Shown: in pieces, positions 7,644 through 15,852 of the stretch
How positions within the stretch are numbered: position 1 is the first letter of the stretch
Layout: each line of letters begins with the position of its first letter
Assembly (NCBI RefSeq): GCF_000243455.1
Contig: NZ_AGJL01000016.1
Location: forward strand, 1-34,372
Direction: 5' to 3'
Origin: Methanotorris formicicus Mc-S-70
GTDB lineage: Archaea > AGJL01 > Methanococci > Methanococcales > Methanococcaceae
Length of the DNA stretch: 34,372 bases
Translations under genes and position numbers: made by a program
The notes under the pieces: generated by a model
What the model saw: only the letters and a program-made list of their open reading frames with translations
What the model was told of the DNA's origin: nothing
Databases searched by the model: none

Positions 7644-9680
7644 ATGGAAGATAAAATAAAAGAAAAAATTGAGGAATTAAGGACTTCCCTCATATACTAC
7701 ATTAGGAATTTCTATAATGACGATATTATTTCTGAAAAAGAAAGAATTGAGATTGATTTAACTGAAATTTATAAATTTGGATTAATTGATTTTGTGGAAT
7801 TCATCCATGAACATCCTAAGGAAGGGTTAAAACTTATAGAAAAATGCTACCAAGAAGCATATTTCTCATTAAAAAATGAATATCCAAAATACATCATCAC
7901 AATAAAAAATCTACCAGAAACCTTCAAAAAAATTAAGAATAAAAACAGATTGCTAACAATAAGCGACATAAAAAGCCACACAATTGGAAAACTTGTAGAA
8001 TTTGAAGGAATTGTAGTTACTGCAACAAAAATAAAAACTGTCTTAAAAAAAGCAAAATTCACCTGTAGTAAATGTGGAAATGAGAATATAACCAAATATA
8101 TAGATAACCCATTTGAAATATTTGAAGAACCACGTTGTGAAAAATGTGGTAGTGATGATTTAATATTGATCGAAAATGAATGCGAATACATGGACTTTCA
8201 GGAGATAAAAGTTCAACAGCCATTAGATTTAATGGATGACCCAGAGGAACCACCAAAATACATAACCGTATTTTTGGAAAATTCCCCAGGAATTTACTGT
8301 GGAAGGGTAAAGATAACAGGTATCCCAATAAAAATACAAAAGAACAAAAAGATTCCCATATATGATATATACATAAAGGGAATCAACTGTGAGGTTTTGG
8401 ATGATGAAATTGAAATGGAGTTGAATAGGGATGACATTGAAAACATTGAAAAAATAAGTAAATTACCAAATGTCGTTGATTTATTATCAGATAGATTAAT
8501 TCCCGAAATAAAAGGGCACAGTGTTGTTAAAAAAGCAGTATTTTTACAACAAATAAAAGGCGTTAAAAAAGGAAATAAAAGAGCAGATATCCATATTCTC
8601 CTCATAACTGACCCAGGAATTGGAAAAACTGTAATTCTAAGAAGGATCTCAGAACTTCCTGGGAACTTATATGGTTCAGTAACCACCGCATCAGGGGTTG
8701 GACTAACTGCAGCGGTAGTTAGGGAAAAGACAGAGATTGGAGACGATACTTGGGTAATTAAACCAGGACTCTTGGTGAAGGCAAACAAAGGAACAGCATG
8801 TATTGATGAGTTAACAGTAAACAAGGACTTACAGAGTTATGTTTTGGAGGCTATGGAATCCCAAACAATACACATCAGTAAAGGAGGTATTAATGCAAAA
8901 CTTCCAGCAGAGTGTGCAATCCTCGCTGCATGCAACCCAAGATGGGGAAGATTCGACCTAAATATCTCAGTTGCAGAGCAGATAAATATTCCTGCACCAT
9001 TGTTGAGTAGGTTTGATTTAATTTTTCCAATAAGGGATGAACCAGATAGGGCAAAAGACAAAGAAATAGCAGAACACATCATAGACATCCACAGGGCACA
9101 CCTGGATAAAGAAATAAACAAAGAAATTGGGTTAGAACATATTGAGATTGAGGGTGTTAAGGTAGATATTGAGTTCATAATAAAATACATTGCCTATGCA
9201 AGGCAAAAAAATCCAATAATATCTGAAGAGGCAAAAAAACTCCTTGTAAATTATTATCTAAACATGAGAAAAGGAACCATCCAAGTTACAGCGAGACAAT
9301 TAGAGGCAGCCATAAGGTTGGCAGAAGCTCATGCAAAGGCAAAGTTGAAGGATGTTGTTGATGAAGAGGATGCAAAAGAGGCAATAAATATAATCACCGA
9401 ATGTTTAAAGCAGATTGCCTATGACCCAGATACGGGGCAGTTTGATATTGACAAAATAACAGGAGTTTCAAAGAAAGATAGAGATAAGATGATGGCGGTT
9501 TATGAAATTATCAAAAAACTTGCTGAAAAGAAAGATGATGGGCTTGCATTGCATGAGGATGTTGTTGAGTTATGTGAAAAAGAGGGAATTGATGAAGAAG
9601 ATGTAGAAAGAATCATTAAAAAACTCATCAAAAATGGAGATATAGATGAACCGAAACCTGGAAAATATAGGTTGATGTGA
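7644..9680 (+). CDS. mcm: MCM replicative DNA helicase
   Basis: Full-length (678 residues) minichromosome maintenance protein, the hexameric 3'-5' helicase of archaeal replication. The N-terminal domain holds a four-cysteine Zn finger (Cys141, 144, 165, 168). The AAA+ core has a Walker A at 322-329 (TDPGIGKT), Walker B ACIDEL (Asp388, Glu389), sensor 1 Asn431 in ACNP and an arginine finger in LLSRFDLIF (Arg456). A C-terminal winged helix ends the protein. The Walker A is unusual: the first Gly of GDPGxxKS is Thr322 and the last residue is Thr. Methanococcales carry several MCM paralogs, some linked to integrated elements; whether this is the main chromosomal one cannot be told. The next gene starts four bases after the stop, so the two are translationally linked. 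Confidence 0.93.
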   Translation: MEDKIKEKIEELRTSLIYYIRNFYNDDIISEKERIEIDLTEIYKFGLIDFVEFIHEHPKEGLKLIEKCYQEAYFSLKNEYPKYIITIKNLPETFKKIKNKNRLLTISDIKSHTIGKLVEFEGIVVTATKIKTVLKKAKFTCSKCGNENITKYIDNPFEIFEEPRCEKCGSDDLILIENECEYMDFQEIKVQQPLDLMDDPEEPPKYITVFLENSPGIYCGRVKITGIPIKIQKNKKIPIYDIYIKGINCEVLDDEIEMELNRDDIENIEKISKLPNVVDLLSDRLIPEIKGHSVVKKAVFLQQIKGVKKGNKRADIHILLITDPGIGKTVILRRISELPGNLYGSVTTASGVGLTAAVVREKTEIGDDTWVIKPGLLVKANKGTACIDELTVNKDLQSYVLEAMESQTIHISKGGINAKLPAECAILAACNPRWGRFDLNISVAEQINIPAPLLSRFDLIFPIRDEPDRAKDKEIAEHIIDIHRAHLDKEINKEIGLEHIEIEGVKVDIEFIIKYIAYARQKNPIISEEAKKLLVNYYLNMRKGTIQVTARQLEAAIRLAEAHAKAKLKDVVDEEDAKEAINIITECLKQIAYDPDTGQFDIDKITGVSKKDRDKMMAVYEIIKKLAEKKDDGLALHEDVVELCEKEGIDEEDVERIIKKLIKNGDIDEPKPGKYRLM

Positions 9681-9684
9681 GAAT

Positions 9685-10755
9685 ATGAAAATAATCTACA
9701 ACTCCCCAGAGGACTTTTTAACTGAAAAGTTGTGGCTAATACCAACAATAAGGGAAAATACATTAGAATTAAATGAAAATGGAGATTTTAAAGTAGTTAA
9801 CAATATATCTATAATAAGAACCCTCGCTACACCATCATTAAGAAAAACCATATCACGACTAATTTACCTAATAAAAGATAAAATGACAATGTTTAAAAAT
9901 ATAGAGAAAGCAAATTGGCTAAAAAATCTCTTCAACTATATATATGAAAAATATTTTGATAAAGCCAACAACAACTATTACAGAGCAAAAAAAGCATGGT
10001 ATAGAATGATGGGAGATTTATTTGAAGATATAAATAATTGGAACTTCAAAAAGGTTAGGGGAAAGGTAATTAGTTTATTAAAGGTATTAAATCCAATATT
10101 GGTATTTGATGTCCACAACATAACAAAATGGAACCATACAAAAACATTTGTGAAATTTATTGAAGAATTGACAAAAAACGATATCGTTATCATAATAAGA
10201 TGCCCAATTGAAGCGATAGATTATGCAAAAAAGTTATTTAAAAATGCAAAAATAAACACCATAGCAGCAGTTAGATATTACGCCAAACTCCTTGGTTATT
10301 ATATCTCCAATAGAGTGGCAAAATACTTAGCCGAAATTTCGAAAGGTAATTTAAATATCATAAGGTTAATATTGATGCACTCAAAGAAAGAACTAAAAAC
10401 ACTCAGGGATATAAAAATACCTTGGCTAAAAATATTACCAAAAATCGTTCCAAAAAAATATGAAAAGATTATGGAAATTGCCTGTGAGTTAAAGAGATTT
10501 AAAGTGAAAGATATTGAAAAAAGGATAGATTTAAAATTACCCACAATCTACGAATACCTCAATGATTTGGTTGACATGGGAATTATATCAAAAACGAAAA
10601 TTAGAAAAACTATAAGATTCTCTATAAAACTCGACAGAGAAAAACTCATAAAACTATTGGACAATCTACCAAGAAAACCCATTTTGCTATTATTTTCAAT
10701 AAACAACATCCTTGAACCAATTCCAAGATTAGAGAAGTTTCGAGTTTTCGGGTGA
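9685..10755 (+). CDS. Uncharacterised ORC/STAND-like protein without P-loop, C-terminal winged helix
   Basis: I do not recognise a named family. Residues ~136-144 (PILVFDVHN) look like a Walker B strand with Asp142 but no acidic partner. NDIVIIIRCPIEA at ~165-177 resembles the sensor 1 strand, and 195-240 resembles the lid helices of Orc1/Cdc6 or archaeal STAND ATPases. No GxxxxGK[ST] motif occurs anywhere, so ATP binding is probably lost. Residues ~255-330 (KIMEIACELKRFKVKDIEKR, PTIYEYLNDLVDMGIIS) form a winged helix-turn-helix, likely to bind DNA. The protein is very basic. It starts four bases after the MCM stop and its last codons overlap the first TTTCGAGTTTTCG box. A helicase loader or origin-binding partner of the MCM is my inference. 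Confidence 0.7.
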   Translation: MKIIYNSPEDFLTEKLWLIPTIRENTLELNENGDFKVVNNISIIRTLATPSLRKTISRLIYLIKDKMTMFKNIEKANWLKNLFNYIYEKYFDKANNNYYRAKKAWYRMMGDLFEDINNWNFKKVRGKVISLLKVLNPILVFDVHNITKWNHTKTFVKFIEELTKNDIVIIIRCPIEAIDYAKKLFKNAKINTIAAVRYYAKLLGYYISNRVAKYLAEISKGNLNIIRLILMHSKKELKTLRDIKIPWLKILPKIVPKKYEKIMEIACELKRFKVKDIEKRIDLKLPTIYEYLNDLVDMGIISKTKIRKTIRFSIKLDREKLIKLLDNLPRKPILLLFSINNILEPIPRLEKFRVFG

Positions 10756-10763
10756 TGTATAAT
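10738..10763 (+). repeat. TTTCGAGTTTTCG box, copy 1
   Basis: TTTCGAGTTTTCG at 10738-10750 followed by GGTGATGTATAA. It matches copy 2 apart from short deletions. It overlaps the last codons (FRVFG) of the ORC-like gene. Confidence 0.7.
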
Positions 10764-10900
10764 TTTGGAAGTATTATAAAAACAATACAAGATTATTATA
10801 GAATATGTTTTGTGTAAAGTTATGCCACAAATACGTTTTTCTTAAAAGATTATAAATCAATATAATACGAAAATCAATATATAAATGATTTCTCAAAGTG

Positions 10901-10930
10901 TTTCGAGTTTTCGAGGTGCATGTATGTATA
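10901..10930 (+). repeat. TTTCGAGTTTTCGA box, copy 2 (left arm of inverted repeat)
   Basis: TTTCGAGTTTTCGAGG followed by TGCATGTATGTATA. It differs at three adjacent positions from the reverse complement of 11248-11277. Confidence 0.85.
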
Positions 10931-11247
10931 GGCATTGGAGAAAGGTATCCAACATGATGCACCAACAAAATTATCACAAAAATTTTTCTATTATTTTTTA
11001 TGTTTTTACTCAATAAGTGCTTAAAAACTAAATAAATAACAAAACTCTATATAAAACAGATATTAACTTAATATTCATGTTAATACATAATAAAAACTAC
11101 ACTAATCAAAATAGAATGCACTACTAACAACTATTCATGCTATTAACTACAAAAGAACCAAAAACTCTAAAAAATCTCAACATTTTGGTTTACTTTATTC
11201 TTTGTGATAATTTCATCAGTTGTAATTTTGATACACTTTCCGAAGCA

Positions 11248-11277
11248 TATACATACATGCGATTCGAAAACTCGAAA
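11248..11277 (-). repeat. TTTCGAGTTTTCGA box, copy 3 (right arm of inverted repeat)
   Basis: The reverse complement begins TTTCGAGTTTTCGAATCG and continues CATGTATGTATA. It lies six bases from the stop codon of the converging winged-helix gene. Confidence 0.85.
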
Positions 11278-11282
11278 TCATA

Positions 11283-11801
11283 CTAATTCGTTGTGTCATA
11301 ATACTTCTTCAGATAGTTAATATGCTTACAGTTTGACGATTGGCATGAAATACACCACCAATTACCTTTTTTAGGTTTGAAAACTCTTGAGATTTCTTCT
11401 CCATCGGCATCGTAAAATACAAATGTGACTCCACCAAAATTATCGATGATTTTTCTAACTTCAAAACCTATTTTTTCCACCGGGTAATACTTTGTGTTGA
11501 ATTTCATTTTCGAAAGGTTTTCGAAAATACTCGAAAAACTCAAGTCAAATATTTCTGGACATAATCTCTTTAAAATAGATATTCCTTTAGATGTCAATGA
11601 ATAAAGAACTTTACGTCCATTTCTTTCACGTTTTGTAACTTCTAATGCCGTACATAGCCTTAAAAACTGAGATGGTAACCCCTTGGAAATTCGAAGGTTT
11701 TCGGATATCTGTTGTGGATAAGTTGTGCCACGTATTAACACATAGTGTAAAATTGCTTTCCTAAATGGCGTGGAGATTATTTCTTTTGGTAAATGCTCCA
11801 T
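11283..11801 (-). CDS. Winged-helix transcriptional regulator with C-terminal Cys/His cluster
   Basis: The N-terminal ~85 residues form a winged helix (ISTPFRKAILHYVLIRG, then YPQQISENLRISKGLPSQFL and the wing GRKVLYSLTSKG). A middle domain of unknown type follows. The C-terminus CISCQSSNCKH could bind a metal (Cys153, Cys156, Cys161, His163, counted from the GTG at 11810). I chose ATG 11801 because GGTGG stands at the right distance; GTG 11810 would overlap that site. It diverges from the Orc1/Cdc6-like gene across the putative origin, the position I recall for MJ0773. Its coding DNA itself carries several TCGAAAA/TTTTCGA words (11507-11541, 11695-11706). The repressed target and any effector are unknown; autoregulation or control of the initiator gene is inference from context. 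Confidence 0.75.
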   Translation of the reverse strand: MEHLPKEIISTPFRKAILHYVLIRGTTYPQQISENLRISKGLPSQFLRLCTALEVTKRERNGRKVLYSLTSKGISILKRLCPEIFDLSFSSIFENLSKMKFNTKYYPVEKIGFEVRKIIDNFGGVTFVFYDADGEEISRVFKPKKGNWWCISCQSSNCKHINYLKKYYDTTN

Positions 11802-12419
11802 AATTTCCACCTTTTTTTATGATTTTATATTTATTATCATGTTATTATCTAAAATTTCAATTGTTTTTGTATTTTTAATTTAATTCATGTTGGATTCATA
11901 TATGGGTTTTTTACCCTACTTAGTAATAACATAGATATCGCAATATAAAAATTTTGTTGTTTATTTGATTTTTTAGATTTGTTGTAATTTTTGGTATTTT
12001 TGATATTTATTCAATTATGTTACTTTTTTCATTGTTTATATGTAATATAATTTTGGATTATACTAACTATAATAATGAATTCATAGTTTTATTGCATTTA
12101 TATTTTAGATTCACATTTTTGTTGTATATGCTTTTTTGGAAGATATCAATTAAAATAAACTTTATTACTATAGAATAGTTTATATATAATTTTGAAATTT
12201 ATTCAAGTTTATTTTTGAGCATTTTTAATTGATATTTTTGTATTTTTTGTGTTTGATTCACAATATTTTTTGTTAATATTTTTTATATTCATGAGATATA
12301 TTATGATAGATTATGTTTATATATTCATATATTTGGATTTATTTATAAAATATTTTTAGATTTTCGGATTTTCGAAAGATATAAAAAATTTCGAAATCTA
12401 TTAAGGATAGGTGATGCCT
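11802..12419. other. Putative chromosomal replication origin (oriC1-like), very AT-rich
   Basis: About 600 bases of extremely AT-rich DNA between a winged-helix gene and the divergent Orc1/Cdc6-like initiator gene. From memory, a Z-curve study of M. jannaschii placed one predicted origin between MJ0773 and MJ0774, the same gene pair. Long T-rich runs at 11960-12340 would serve as an unwinding element. TTTTCGA-type boxes lie at its right edge (12361-12398) and, beyond the regulator gene, at 10738-11277. There are no open frames of note. Origin activity is inferred, not shown. Confidence 0.6.
12367..12398 (+). promoter_or_regulatory. Near-palindromic boxes flanking the TATA box of the initiator gene
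   Basis: GATTTTCGAAA (12367-12377) and TTTCGAAATC (12389-12398) are inverted copies of each other and bracket GATATAAAAAA, the probable TATA box. Transcription would start near 12407, leaving a very short leader with GGTGAT at 12410-12415. A protein bound here would block the promoter, so this is a likely operator or origin box. Confidence 0.55.
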
Positions 12420-13640
12420 ATGTTGGATCCTATTGATTTCATATATAACTCAGCATCAGCAACAAAAAACGCCATGCACAGGTTAAAATTAAAAACAAAT
12501 CCATTTTCAGAAAAACCTATAAGAGGAAACACCAAATTTTTTGTTGGAAGAACATCAGAGTTGAGGGAAATAGCAGATATTTTTGGGGCTGCACAGTATG
12601 GGAGTGTTGTCAATGCTGCCATTGTTGGGACGAAGGGGATTGGCAAGAGTTCCCTCCTCAACATAATATACTACGCTGCAAAAAAACAGGGGCATTGGGC
12701 AGTTGAGTTAACTGCATCTCAAATAACACCAAGGCAATTTTTGATACAGGTCCTTTACAATTTAATAAGAGAGAATCTCATCTCAATAGACGGTACCATA
12801 TGCAGCGAGTATATTAAATACTCCCAAAAAATCATGGAGATTTATCGGAAACTCATTGATTATGGTGATAGAACACCAGTTCATTATCCAAGAGAGAGGA
12901 TTGAGAGAGACTTTGATTTCTTATTGAATGAAGTCAAGGAGGAGGATAAACTCTGTATAATTTTGGTTGATGAGGCAGACCAATTTGCCAAAAAAAGTTG
13001 TTTAAGTTTGTTACAGTTCTTCCACTCCTTTCTATATGAAGATGGAATTTTGGCGTTCTTTGCCGGTTCTCCAACACTTATGGATGACTTAACAAAAATT
13101 TCCCCGGCGATGAGGGATAGGATACCGAAAATCATTAACATGCCACCATTATCAAAGGAAGAATCTTATGATTTGATAATGAGAAGATTGGAGGATGCAC
13201 ATATTGGCAATGCAAAGAAATTTGATCCATTTACTGATGCGGCAATAGATAAGATTGTTGAAGAATGTGATGGCATTCCAAGAAAGATAATCATGACGTG
13301 CTCAGAATCAATCTCCATAGCATTAAAAAAAGGAGTTAGTAAGATTGATGAAGGCATAGTTAAGATGGCTATGGAGGTTTTGGGAATTAGTGTTGGACAT
13401 CAAATATTAAATCACCTGACTCCTGCTCAATCAAAAATTGTCAGGGCTCTTGCTGAATTGGGGGGGAGTTCAACGGTAACAGAACTGGCAAAATATTTGG
13501 GAAACTCCCCTGGAACTATAGGGACACATTTATCAGATATTTATGAAATGGGATATATTTATAAAGAAAGAAATGGAAATAATGTTTACTATACATTGTC
13601 AAAAGAGTTGATGGATGTCTTGATGAATGATAATGATTAA
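12420..13640 (+). CDS. Divergent Orc1/Cdc6-type AAA+ ATPase, probable replication initiator
   Basis: AAA+ protein with Walker A VGTKGIGKSS (about residues 69-78), Walker B IILVDEAD (184-187 for DEAD), a sensor 1-like AFFAGSP and a C-terminal winged helix (about 338-405; VTELAKYLGNSPGTIGTHLS). NPFSEKPIRGNTKFFVGR before the core resembles the ORC N-terminal block (NPFF..R...F.GR). From memory this is the MJ0774 family, proposed as the divergent Orc1/Cdc6 of Methanococcales, which lack a standard one. ATG 12420 is chosen because GGTGAT ends four bases before it; the GTG at 12411 overlaps that site. It lies beside the AT-rich putative origin. Length is 406 residues, normal for Orc1/Cdc6. Confidence 0.8.
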   Translation: MLDPIDFIYNSASATKNAMHRLKLKTNPFSEKPIRGNTKFFVGRTSELREIADIFGAAQYGSVVNAAIVGTKGIGKSSLLNIIYYAAKKQGHWAVELTASQITPRQFLIQVLYNLIRENLISIDGTICSEYIKYSQKIMEIYRKLIDYGDRTPVHYPRERIERDFDFLLNEVKEEDKLCIILVDEADQFAKKSCLSLLQFFHSFLYEDGILAFFAGSPTLMDDLTKISPAMRDRIPKIINMPPLSKEESYDLIMRRLEDAHIGNAKKFDPFTDAAIDKIVEECDGIPRKIIMTCSESISIALKKGVSKIDEGIVKMAMEVLGISVGHQILNHLTPAQSKIVRALAELGGSSTVTELAKYLGNSPGTIGTHLSDIYEMGYIYKERNGNNVYYTLSKELMDVLMNDND

Positions 13641-13657
13641 TGTAGTTAAAATAATTA

Positions 13658-13712
13658 ATACCTCCGAAGTATAGCGAGGAGGTATCTTTGGGGTTTGAAA
13701 AGGGTGAAGCCT
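13658..13712 (+). promoter_or_regulatory. Two predicted RNA hairpins upstream of mptA
   Basis: ATACCTCC (13658-13665) pairs with GGAGGTAT (13678-13685), an 8-bp stem whose loop GAAGTATAGCGA allows tandem G·A pairs below a smaller loop. A second stem pairs AAAGG (about 13700) with CCTTT (13711-13715). The stretch is clearly GC-richer than its surroundings, the usual sign of structured RNA in such genomes. It could be the 3' end of the initiator transcript or an mptA leader element. Confidence 0.45.
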
Positions 13713-13755
13713 TTCGAGTTGATGGATGATATGATTAGTGTTGTTAGGTGGTTAA

Positions 13756-14688
13756 ATGAAATGTGATATTCAAGCAACAGAGCCGGATATTAAGGTTCCA
13801 TTAACAAGGGTTGGGGTAACAAATTTAAAAAAATTGGTAAAAATTAAGAGAAAAAATAAAAGACCAATTATATTATTACCGACATTTGAAGTGTTTGTTG
13901 ATCTGCCAAGTTTTCAAAAAGGCGTTCACATGTCAAGAAATCCTGAGGTTATAGAGGGGATTATTGAAGACGCGGTGGAGAAGGACGTATATGAAATGGA
14001 AACCATCTGCGAGGAGGTTGTTAAAAAGTTATTTGAAAAGCATGAGTATGCCACAAGGGCAGAAGTTTTTATGGTGAGTGATTTTGTTTTAGAGGAGAGA
14101 AGTCCAATATCAAAAAAACACTCCCAAGAAGTTTGTAAAATAATGGCAAAGGCATATGGGGTTAAAGAGAATAATGGAATAAAAATTAAAAAATTAGTTG
14201 GTGCTGAGGTTGTTGGAATAACTGCTTGCCCATGTGCCCAAAACCTATTAAAAGAAAAATCAATAGAAAATTTAAAAAATCTTGGCTTTTCTGATGATGA
14301 AATTGGGAAAATAATGGATTCTGTAGTTATAGCAACCCACAATCAGAGGGGTATTGGGACGATTTTAATTGAAGTTCCTGAAGGTTATAATGTTGAAATA
14401 ATGAAAATAATAGAGATTATCAAAAAATCCATGAGTGGGGAAGTTTACGAACTTTTAAAGAGAAGTGATGAGGCATATGTTGTTGAAATGGCCCATAAAA
14501 ATCCAAAATTTGTAGAAGATTGTGCAAGAGAGATGATAAAGAGGATTGTTGAAACTTTTGATTACCTTCCAGATGAGGCAAAGGTTTTAGTTAGACAAGT
14601 TAATCAGGAAAGTATACATAGACATGATGCATTTGCTGAAAGATGTGCTACTTTAGGGGAGTTAAGGAAGGAATTGGATTTTAAGTAA
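13756..14688 (+). CDS. mptA: GTP cyclohydrolase MptA (Fe(II)-dependent)
   Basis: First enzyme of methanopterin biosynthesis, converting GTP to 7,8-dihydroneopterin 2',3'-cyclic phosphate. The 310 residues match the MptA/FolE2 family, with KGVHMSRNPEV near residue 55, the TACPCAQNLL block carrying the conserved cysteine near 157-163, and ATHNQRG near 194. From memory it is MJ0775 in M. jannaschii, directly after the initiator gene as here. GGTGG stands four bases before the ATG. A GC-rich hairpin pair lies about 50-100 bases upstream and might regulate it. Assignment is firm. Confidence 0.93.
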   Translation: MKCDIQATEPDIKVPLTRVGVTNLKKLVKIKRKNKRPIILLPTFEVFVDLPSFQKGVHMSRNPEVIEGIIEDAVEKDVYEMETICEEVVKKLFEKHEYATRAEVFMVSDFVLEERSPISKKHSQEVCKIMAKAYGVKENNGIKIKKLVGAEVVGITACPCAQNLLKEKSIENLKNLGFSDDEIGKIMDSVVIATHNQRGIGTILIEVPEGYNVEIMKIIEIIKKSMSGEVYELLKRSDEAYVVEMAHKNPKFVEDCAREMIKRIVETFDYLPDEAKVLVRQVNQESIHRHDAFAERCATLGELRKELDFK

Positions 14689-14760
14689 TTTAATGTAGTT
14701 ATTTTGGTTATTCGTGTAATTGATGTTAATATTTTATTTTTTATGATTTTGGGGATGATT

Positions 14761-15852
14761 ATGAAACTTCTTGTCGTTGGTGTCAATACCCGTCCTGTGG
14801 TAAATTCTGCTAAAAAACTGGGGTTTGAGGTTTGTTCGGTATCTTATTACAATCCTATGGATTTAGATGCCGACAAAAAAATATATTTTATAGATGATTA
14901 TAACCATGGGCATTTTAAGGAGAATTATAATGAGAATGAATTGTTAAAAGCCGCAGGGTTATTTGTGGATGAAGTTGATGGTATTTTAATAACTTCTGGG
15001 ATATTTGAGAGTAAGAATTCAAAAACTCCTAATTGGGATGTTATTGGAAACCCACCAAAAAAGATTAAAAGGATGAGTAATAAATATAATACTATTAAGA
15101 GATTAGAAAACTTGGGTTATAACGTTCCAGTAACATACCTTGCTAAGAACTATTCTCAGTTAGAGAGGTATTTGGATGAGTTAAAAATAGCGATTTTGAA
15201 GCCGATTTCTGGCAGTGGAGGCATTGGCGTCAAAAAAATAAACTTTCCCATAATTGAAAATACGTGCATTAAAGAGACTATCGATATTGAATTTCCCATA
15301 TTGGTTCAAGAATATATAAATTCCGATAGTTTTAGTGCAGCCTTGATAGATGCTAATTTTATAACATTTAATAGGCAGATAATTGAGAACAATATGTATG
15401 TTGGAAATATAACTCCCTATTCACTAGATGGTGAAGTATCAGATATTGGTAAAGTTATAAATGATTTCAAGGAAATTATTGAAACTTTTGAACTAAAGGG
15501 AATGAATGGTATTGATTTTATGATCAAAGATAGAGAAGTTTACATAATTGAGATAAATCCAAGAATATTGGGGACTTTTGAAACTATTGAGAAATCTTCA
15601 GGAGTAAATTTAGTGAAACACATCATTGAAGGAAAACCAGTGAATGTCAGGGAGAAGTTTATTAAGAGGATTGTATTTGCAAAAGAAAAAGTCATTACAA
15701 AAATCAAAAAGAATCCATTTGTATATGATATTCCGAAATATAATGCAGTAATAGAAAAAAATGAGCCAATAGCAACAGTAATTGCTAAAACAAACATTGA
15801 CTACCACATAGACAGTATTTACAAGGAGTGTGTTGTGTATGAAGTTAAGTAA
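14761..15852 (+). CDS. ATP-grasp carboxylate-amine ligase of unknown substrate
   Basis: ATP-grasp fold protein of 363 residues. KPISGSGGIGVKKI is the glycine-rich ATP loop, LVQEYI the hinge region, and GMNGIDFMIK followed by VYIIEINPRILGTFE gives the Mg2+-binding Glu/Asn pair. The N-terminal MKLLVVGVNTRPV is a pre-ATP-grasp Rossmann strand. I start at ATG 14761 because GGGGATGATT precedes it and the conserved N-terminus begins here, not at 14704. From memory MJ0776 belongs to this family. It could be related in mechanism to the tyramine-glutamate ligase MfnD, but the substrate is unknown. Its 3' end overlaps the tfe start by 14 bases, so the two are probably co-translated. Confidence 0.8.
   Translation: MKLLVVGVNTRPVVNSAKKLGFEVCSVSYYNPMDLDADKKIYFIDDYNHGHFKENYNENELLKAAGLFVDEVDGILITSGIFESKNSKTPNWDVIGNPPKKIKRMSNKYNTIKRLENLGYNVPVTYLAKNYSQLERYLDELKIAILKPISGSGGIGVKKINFPIIENTCIKETIDIEFPILVQEYINSDSFSAALIDANFITFNRQIIENNMYVGNITPYSLDGEVSDIGKVINDFKEIIETFELKGMNGIDFMIKDREVYIIEINPRILGTFETIEKSSGVNLVKHIIEGKPVNVREKFIKRIVFAKEKVITKIKKNPFVYDIPKYNAVIEKNEPIATVIAKTNIDYHIDSIYKECVVYEVK

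Larger units (their letters stand above)
10756..11282. other. Noncoding region with TTTCGAGTTTTCGA boxes, possible origin or element
   Basis: A 527-base AT-rich stretch with no credible gene. It contains a 30-base inverted repeat pair (10901-10930 and 11248-11277; 27 of 30 positions identical) enclosing 317 bases, and begins directly behind a third, direct copy of the box at 10738-10750. The spacer holds no open frame with a ribosome binding site. The arrangement next to an MCM and an ORC-like gene could be an iteron-type origin, a mini-transposon, or operator sites for the adjacent regulator. Confidence 0.55.

Noticed and set aside
8294-8824. Minus-strand open frame of 176 codons within mcm
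   Set aside because: It is a shadow of a strongly conserved gene, with a Ser/Phe-rich translation typical of antisense frames.
10774-11013. Small minus-strand open frame of 79 codons in the box region
   Set aside because: It has no ribosome binding site, overlaps an arm of the inverted repeat and does not resemble any protein.
10901-11277. CRISPR array
   Set aside because: Only two related repeats face each other, 317 bases apart. There is no regular repeat-spacer pattern and there are no cas genes in the window.
13926-14342. Minus-strand open frame of 138 codons within mptA
   Set aside because: It is an antisense shadow of a well-defined enzyme gene.
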